A DNA stretch of 11,129 nucleotides, from contig DATDRM010000102.1 of NCBI GenBank assembly GCA_035291705.1, positions 1-11,129 on the forward strand, in the 5' to 3' direction. The notes under the pieces were generated by a model. That model made no database searches, had not been told where the DNA came from, and worked only from the letters and a program-made list of their open reading frames with translations. Numbering within the stretch: position 1 is the stretch's first letter; the number at the start of each line of letters is the position of its first letter. The position numbers were made by a program, and so were the translations under genes. Below are positions 7,000 through 11,129 of this stretch, piece after piece. Source of the DNA: DATDRM01 sp035291705. GTDB lineage: Bacteria; Chloroflexota; Anaerolineae; Anaerolineales; UBA4823.

Positions 7000-7467
7000 A
7001 TGAGCATTACACAGCCCGAGGTGCGCGGTTTGTATTTTGAAGACTTCGCGGTTGGGATGAGCATCCTCAGCCCGGCTCGTACCATCACCGAGAGCGACAT
7101 CGTCGCTTTTGCCGGCCTTTCAGGGGATTTCAACCAGATTCACACTGACGCTGAGTACAGCCAATCCACCCCCTTCGGCCAGCGCGTGGCGCACGGCTTG
7201 CTGGGCCTGTCGATCGCCTCCGGGCTGGCGGTGCGCACGGGCGTGATCGAAGGAACTGTGCTTGCCTGGCGGGAGATCAACGAATGGAAGTTTGTCAAGC
7301 CAGTCTTGATCGGCGACACGATCCACGTCGTACTGCTGGTTGTTGAAACCAAGAGTATGCGTGGCACCGGCGGGGGCGCAGTGACGATCGAGGTGCGCGT
7401 GGTCAACCAGAAGGATGAGGTTGTGATGAAAGGCAGCTGGAAGATGTTGGTGGTGAGTAGAGGTTAG
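7000..7467 (+). CDS. MaoC-like hotdog dehydratase ((R)-specific enoyl-CoA hydratase type)
   Basis: This 155-residue single hotdog-fold protein belongs to the MaoC dehydratase family, whose members add water to or remove it from CoA- or ACP-bound acyl chains in the cytoplasm. The family active-site stretch is intact: GDFNQIHTD holds the catalytic Asp43 and His48, followed by PFGQRVAHGLL at 58-68, the hotdog helix and substrate region. RGLYFEDFAVGM near the start and KPVLIGDTIHV later are also typical. It carries no fused dehydrogenase or ACP domain. Because neither neighbour is a lipid or CoA gene, its pathway is not clear: acyl-CoA metabolism in general, possibly organic-acid or branched-chain degradation. 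It is 57 bases after the PII-like gene with no terminator between, so co-transcription is possible. Starts at 6988 or 6961 would add 4 or 13 residues. Its stop lies inside the first repeat units of the following purine array. Confidence 0.82.
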   Translation: MSITQPEVRGLYFEDFAVGMSILSPARTITESDIVAFAGLSGDFNQIHTDAEYSQSTPFGQRVAHGLLGLSIASGLAVRTGVIEGTVLAWREINEWKFVKPVLIGDTIHVVLLVVETKSMRGTGGGAVTIEVRVVNQKDEVVMKGSWKMLVVSRG

Positions 7468-7511
7468 AAAGTAGATAGTAGATAGTGGAGAGTGGAGAGT
7501 AGAGAGTGGTA
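7456..7511 (+). repeat. Purine-rich tandem array with a 7-base period
   Basis: From 7470 the sequence reads as consecutive 7-base units: AGTAGAT, AGTAGAT, AGTGGAG, AGTGGAG, AGTAGAG, AGTGGTA. Two more in-phase units lie before it: AGTAGAG at 7456-7462 and a degenerate GTTAGAA at 7463-7469. The array therefore begins inside the last codons of the MaoC gene and ends in the -10-like element before the penicillin-binding protein. It is almost all A/G on this strand apart from the T at position 3 of each unit. It has no dyad symmetry and is not a terminator. Confidence 0.75.
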
Positions 7512-7515
7512 TAGA
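7507..7515 (+). promoter_or_regulatory. Putative extended -10 element of the penicillin-binding protein gene
   Basis: TGGTATAGA carries the TGn extension and a four-of-six -10 hexamer (TATAGA at 7510-7515), followed at once by ATAATATT. It resembles the antiporter promoter TGGTATAAT. No -35 is recognisable; the upstream spacer is the 7-base repeat array. Initiation from here would fall at about 7522, 0-3 bases from the ATG at 7524. Confidence 0.35.
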
Positions 7516-7523
7516 ATAATATT

Positions 7524-10500
7524 ATGACGAGTCAATCTGGCGAGCAAACGGATGACTTCCCAGAGGATCAGCCTCTAGAAGAAGTCACAAAAGCTGAAGA
7601 CGAGGCTGCCTCTTCCACCGGAGAGGGGGATCAACAGCCTTCTGAGGATTCCAATGCTGCTCCGACCAGCTCCTTGCCGGCCACCGAACCAATCCTGACT
7701 GGGAACACGGCTGGGGGTTGGTACACGCCGGACGAAGAGCTTGAGCCCCCTGCTCCACCTCCTTCGACCCCACAGCCATTCACCCAGCCGGCAGCGCCGC
7801 CTCCGGTGTTTAGTGATACGCAACCGGTGCGCCCCTCCCGAATGCCGCCTCCATCCCCGCAAGGCGCTACCCCCAGGCCAGCTCGCCCGAGACTGGACTC
7901 ACAGGGCATACCCCTGCTGCGCCGCGTGGACGAAATCGATATGAACGCCACGCGCGTCACACCGTCAGCTTATGGGACGCCAGTCCACCGCCGGATCCCA
8001 CCGCCAGCCCCGGTTTATCCAGCCGTCGCGCCAGCGAAGGCCGCAGCTGGCGCTGCGTCACGCCGGCAGGAAAGCAGCACCGACTGGCAACGCACCCTGG
8101 GCTGCCTGCTGCGCCTGGTGATCGCCGGACTTTTCTTGATGGTGGCCGTCTCCCTGCTGGGGATTTCTTTCTTGCTGTTCCAGTACTACCGGATTGCGGC
8201 TACCTTGCCCAGTGTGCAGGATTTGCGCCAGCGGGCGGCCCAATTCGAGACCACGCGCATCCTCGACCGCAACGGGAATACGCTCTACGAAATCCTGGAC
8301 CCAAACGCCGGGCGGCGCACCTATGTCCGCCTGGATAAAATCTCTCCCTACCTGGTCGCCTCGACCGTGGTGACCGAAGATAAGGAGTTCTACAGCCACC
8401 CGGGATTCGATATCACCGCCATCGGGCGCGCCTTCCTGCAGAACTACCGCAGTGGTGAGACAGTCTCCGGCGCTTCGACCATCACCCAGCAGCTGGCGCG
8501 CTCCCTGCTGTTCACTCCTGAAGAGCGCTCAGAACGCTCTTACATGCGCAAGGTGCGGGAGGCGATTCTGGCAGCCGAGATCACCCGGCGTTATACCAAA
8601 GACGAGATCCTGGAACTGTATCTAAACGAATTCAACTACGGCAACCTGGCCTATGGCGTGGAGGCCGCGGCCCAGACTTATTTCCGCACCTCTGCCAGTC
8701 AGCTGACCCTGGGCCAGGCCGCTTTTCTGGCAGGACTGCCGCAAGCGCCGTCCGTGTACGATGTCTACACCAACCGCGAGGTAACTCTTGAGCGCCAGAG
8801 CCAGGTCCTGTTCTTGATGTACCAGGCCAGCCAGGAACAAGGCTGCATATTCGTCAGCAACAGCCCCCAGCGGGTGTGTGTGGATGCCCTGGTCGTGTCC
8901 GATGCGGTAGATGAGCTGGCAGACTACGAGTTTAAATCTCCCGACATCGAGATCCGCTACCCGCATTGGGTCAATTATGTCCGCTCCCTGCTTGAAGCGC
9001 GTTTCGACGCTCAGACTATCTATCGCTCTGGCTTTTCGGTCTATACCACCCTCGACCCAGGGATGCAGGATGCCGCTGAGCGGATCGTCGCCGAAAGGGT
9101 AGCCACCCTGGCCGGACACAGGGCTAGCAGTGGGGCGCTGGTCGCCATCCGCCCTGGCACTGGCGAAGTCCTGGCCATGGTTGGGTCGGCGGATTTTTAC
9201 AATGAGGCGATCGACGGGCAGGTGAACATGGCGGTCAGCCCGCGTCAACCCGGATCGTCGATCAAGCCCCTGACCTATGTGGCTGCCTTTGAGAAGGGCT
9301 GGACGCCAGCCACCCTGATCTGGGACGTGCCCTCTGAATTTCCACCTTCTGGGGACCCGAATGATACCCGCCCGCCCTACAAACCGATCAATTACGACGA
9401 CCGCTTCCACGGGCCAGTCACGCTGCGCACCGCCCTGGCCAACTCGTATAATGTCCCGGCTGTCAAGACCCTCGATTTCGTCGGCATCTACGATAAGCCG
9501 GACACCCCGGCTGAAGAAGGGCTGATCGCTTTTGCCCGCCGGTTGGGGATCACAACCCTGACACGCGATGATTACGGCCTATCGCTCACCCTGGGCGGTG
9601 GGGAAGTCACCCTGCTGGACCTGACCGGGGCTTACGCCGTTTACGCCAACGCGGGGCGCAGAGTCCCGCCGGTGGCGATCACGCGCATCGTCGATTTCAA
9701 CGGGGATCTCGTCTATGAATATGCCATCCCACCCGGCGACCAGGTGGTGCGACCGGAGTATGCCTTCCTGATCTCCTCGATCCTTTCTGATAACGAGGCG
9801 CGCGCGCCCGCCTTTGGGCCTGATTCGGTGCTCGACCTGCCATTCCCGGTCGCCACCAAGACCGGCACGACCAACGATTTCCGCGATAACTGGACGCTGG
9901 GCTATGTCCCTGAGCTGGCAGTCGGCGTGTGGGTAGGCAACGCGGATTATTCGCCCATGCAGGACGTCACCGGCCTGACCGGCGCGGCGCCTATCTGGGC
10001 CGAGTTCATGGAACTGGCCGTGCAGCAGCTGACCGGTGGAAACCCCTCGCCATTCGTCAGGCCGCCCGGCATCGTGGAACGGGTGATTTGCTCCATGTCT
10101 GGCAGCGAGCCATCCGGACGCTGCCCGAACCAGCGTAGCGAGTTCTTCGCTGCCGACCAGCCCCCACTCCCCAAGAGCGAGGACCTTTGGAAGAATGTTC
10201 TCATCGATACCTGGACCGGGTTGGAGGCCTCCTCGGCGTGTGACGACTTCACCGACGAGAAGCTGGCCCTCAATGTCAAAGACCCGTGGGCGAAGAAGTG
10301 GATTAAGAAGGATGAAAGCGGGAAAGCCTGGGCTGAGGAGCATGGCTTCGATACCCCAGTCTTCTTCGTCCCCGAGCGCCCGTGTACGGCGGATGACCCG
10401 CGGCCGCTCCTGCAGTTCACCTCCCCCCGCGATGGCGACACGATCACCAGCAGCCCGCTGGAGGTCTTCGGTCAGGCTGGCGCTACACGGGATTTCGAGT

Positions 10501-10859
10501 CATTCCGCCTGGAGTATGGCCTGGGCTCCGATCCGGTGGATTGGGAAGAGCTCAAGCAAGACGGCACCCCGCTGAACGAGCCAGGCAAGCTGTTCGAGTG
10601 GGATTTGAGCGAGCTGCCGGCGGGGGAGGTCGTCCTGCGCCTGTTCCTGAAGAGCGTCAACGATACCTACGCCGAACTGAAGTTGCGTTTGAATTTACAG
10701 GTGCCGACCCCCACGCCCACCCCGACGCCCACCTTTACCCCCACGCCGACTTTCACCCCCACCCCAAGCGATACGCCCGTCCCGCCGGACACCGCCACTC
10801 CCACCCCGACGCCGGTCGACCCGATGTGGACTCAACCGCCGACGAGCATAGCGCCGTGA
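7524..10859 (+). CDS. Class A penicillin-binding protein (PBP1a-type, GT51 plus transpeptidase)
   Basis: This 1111-residue bifunctional peptidoglycan synthase polymerises lipid II and cross-links the strands outside the membrane. Residues 1-190 are an acidic, then Pro-rich, probably disordered cytoplasmic head. One membrane helix spans ~198-219. The GT51 domain (~245-420) holds the catalytic Glu285 in EDKEFYSHPGFD and GASTITQQLARSL. The transpeptidase (~510-820) has the nucleophile Ser578 in SSIK (578-581), SYN (641-643) and KTGTT (779-783), so both activities should be intact. A Cys pair follows in CSMSGSEPSGRC, then an Ig-like beta domain (~962-1058) and a Thr-Pro repeat tail to the end. 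Length exceeds a typical PBP1a (about 800-850) because of head and tail. No Shine-Dalgarno precedes the ATG. The gene is more GC-rich than the antiporter upstream, and a TAG-free 3' end abuts the convergent kinase. Confidence 0.95.
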   Translation: MTSQSGEQTDDFPEDQPLEEVTKAEDEAASSTGEGDQQPSEDSNAAPTSSLPATEPILTGNTAGGWYTPDEELEPPAPPPSTPQPFTQPAAPPPVFSDTQPVRPSRMPPPSPQGATPRPARPRLDSQGIPLLRRVDEIDMNATRVTPSAYGTPVHRRIPPPAPVYPAVAPAKAAAGAASRRQESSTDWQRTLGCLLRLVIAGLFLMVAVSLLGISFLLFQYYRIAATLPSVQDLRQRAAQFETTRILDRNGNTLYEILDPNAGRRTYVRLDKISPYLVASTVVTEDKEFYSHPGFDITAIGRAFLQNYRSGETVSGASTITQQLARSLLFTPEERSERSYMRKVREAILAAEITRRYTKDEILELYLNEFNYGNLAYGVEAAAQTYFRTSASQLTLGQAAFLAGLPQAPSVYDVYTNREVTLERQSQVLFLMYQASQEQGCIFVSNSPQRVCVDALVVSDAVDELADYEFKSPDIEIRYPHWVNYVRSLLEARFDAQTIYRSGFSVYTTLDPGMQDAAERIVAERVATLAGHRASSGALVAIRPGTGEVLAMVGSADFYNEAIDGQVNMAVSPRQPGSSIKPLTYVAAFEKGWTPATLIWDVPSEFPPSGDPNDTRPPYKPINYDDRFHGPVTLRTALANSYNVPAVKTLDFVGIYDKPDTPAEEGLIAFARRLGITTLTRDDYGLSLTLGGGEVTLLDLTGAYAVYANAGRRVPPVAITRIVDFNGDLVYEYAIPPGDQVVRPEYAFLISSILSDNEARAPAFGPDSVLDLPFPVATKTGTTNDFRDNWTLGYVPELAVGVWVGNADYSPMQDVTGLTGAAPIWAEFMELAVQQLTGGNPSPFVRPPGIVERVICSMSGSEPSGRCPNQRSEFFAADQPPLPKSEDLWKNVLIDTWTGLEASSACDDFTDEKLALNVKDPWAKKWIKKDESGKAWAEEHGFDTPVFFVPERPCTADDPRPLLQFTSPRDGDTITSSPLEVFGQAGATRDFESFRLEYGLGSDPVDWEELKQDGTPLNEPGKLFEWDLSELPAGEVVLRLFLKSVNDTYAELKLRLNLQVPTPTPTPTPTFTPTPTFTPTPSDTPVPPDTATPTPTPVDPMWTQPPTSIAP
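10701..10820 (+). repeat. Thr-Pro low-complexity repeat inside the penicillin-binding protein tail
   Basis: Codons ACN and CCN alternate to give TPTPTPTPTFTPTPTF and later DTPVPPDTATPTPTP, residues ~1060-1098. Such extracytoplasmic Thr-Pro linkers recur at the C-termini of Chloroflexota surface proteins and may be O-glycosylated or span the cell wall. The DNA repeat (CCCACGCCGAC-like units) is a place where slippage could change length. Confidence 0.7.
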
Positions 10860-10864
10860 AGAGG

Positions 10865-11129
10865 CTAGGAACATTCCTCTTTCCAAACCCGCAATCCATA
10901 CCGGCTCAGATAAATCGGGATATTCTTGAAGAGCGGGTCTTCCTGCTCGATTTCGCGGATGATGGTGCGCTTCATATAGGAATGAGAACCGCAAAGCAGG
11001 GTGATCGACCCGCCGTCGCCACCCGCCCCGTTGACTTTCCAGCCCAGCGCGCCGTGCTCCCGAGCGATAGCGATCACCTTCTGCGCCTCGGGACTGATCA
11101 GCGCCGGGTGCAGCCGCCCCTGGGCCTGG
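10865..11129 (-). CDS. GHMP-family sugar kinase, C-terminal fragment (5' end beyond window)
   Basis: On the minus strand a frame is open from the right edge to a TAG stop at 10865-10867, giving the last 87 residues of a longer protein. It contains LHPALISPEAQKVIAIAREH and then GWKVNGAGGDGGSITLLCG, the glycine-rich C-terminal motif of GHMP kinases, which in related heptose and galactose-type kinases helps shape the substrate pocket. The fragment ends with a basic, hydrophobic helix region and RVWKEECS. The GTG at 11077 is an internal codon, not a start, because the frame continues upstream with family-like sequence. The substrate (heptose phosphate, fucose/galactose or similar) cannot be told from this end. 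The gene is convergent with the penicillin-binding protein and the stops are 5 bases apart. Confidence 0.75.
   Translation of the reverse strand, partial: QAQGRLHPALISPEAQKVIAIAREHGALGWKVNGAGGDGGSITLLCGSHSYMKRTIIREIEQEDPLFKNIPIYLSRYGLRVWKEECS

Noticed and set aside
5348..7467. Antiporter, PII-like and MaoC genes considered as one three-gene functional operon
   Set aside because: The MaoC gene is 57 bases away with its own strong ribosome site and an unrelated acyl-CoA role; co-transcription is possible but a shared function is not supported.
8622..10343. Two long minus-strand open frames (8622-9410 and 9579-10343) inside the penicillin-binding protein gene
   Set aside because: They are antisense shadows; the plus-strand frame carries SSIK, SYN and KTGT motifs in order.
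10701..10820. Repetitive CCCACGCC-type DNA considered as a CRISPR or intergenic repeat
   Set aside because: It is in frame within the penicillin-binding protein and encodes a Thr-Pro tail; there are no spacers.
10865..11077. A 70-residue small protein starting at the GTG at 11077
   Set aside because: The frame continues open to the window edge with kinase-like sequence upstream of the GTG, so this is the C-terminus of a longer GHMP kinase.

Overview
The window looks like chromosomal DNA from a Chloroflexota bacterium, probably of the Anaerolineae type. This is inferred from three things: extended -10 promoter sequences of the form TGGTATAAT, a class A penicillin-binding protein with a long proline-rich cytoplasmic head and a Thr-Pro repeat tail, and moderately GC-rich coding DNA. 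No rRNA, tRNA, CRISPR array, transposase or phage gene was seen. Coding density is high, and the largest gap between genes is 242 bases.

Left half, minus strand (5105 down to 1): a tight three-gene operon. It opens with a 552-residue protein that joins an N-terminal cobalamin-binding domain to a mutase-like barrel. Nine bases later comes a 371-residue opine (octopine/nopaline-type) dehydrogenase. Overlapping that by 19 bases is a large six-hairpin glycoside hydrolase, open for 780 codons and cut by the left window edge. The glycosidase frame has no stop anywhere from 2340 to 1. A plausible sigma-70-type promoter for the operon lies at 5190-5217. The three proteins suggest a cytoplasmic catabolic route for an amino-acid-derived or glycosylated compound. 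The substrate cannot be read from the sequence.

Middle, plus strand (5348-7467): a CPA2/Kef-type monovalent cation/proton antiporter without a regulatory RCK domain, a small PII-like ferredoxin-fold protein starting 2 bases after it, and a stand-alone MaoC-type hotdog dehydratase. The antiporter and the PII-like gene probably form a transporter-regulator pair. The antiporter is driven from a TGGTATAAT promoter in the divergent 242-base intergenic region.

Right part, plus strand (7524-10859): a 1111-residue bifunctional penicillin-binding protein (glycosyltransferase 51 plus transpeptidase). All catalytic motifs are present, followed by an Ig-like domain and a Thr-Pro tail. It is preceded by a purine-only tandem array with a 7-base period and by a -10-like element so close to the start codon that the mRNA may be leaderless. 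Convergent with it, only 5 bases away, is the C-terminal end of a GHMP-family sugar kinase, which runs off the right edge.

The best candidates for something undescribed are the cobalamin protein/opine dehydrogenase/glycosidase operon and the antiporter/PII-like pair.
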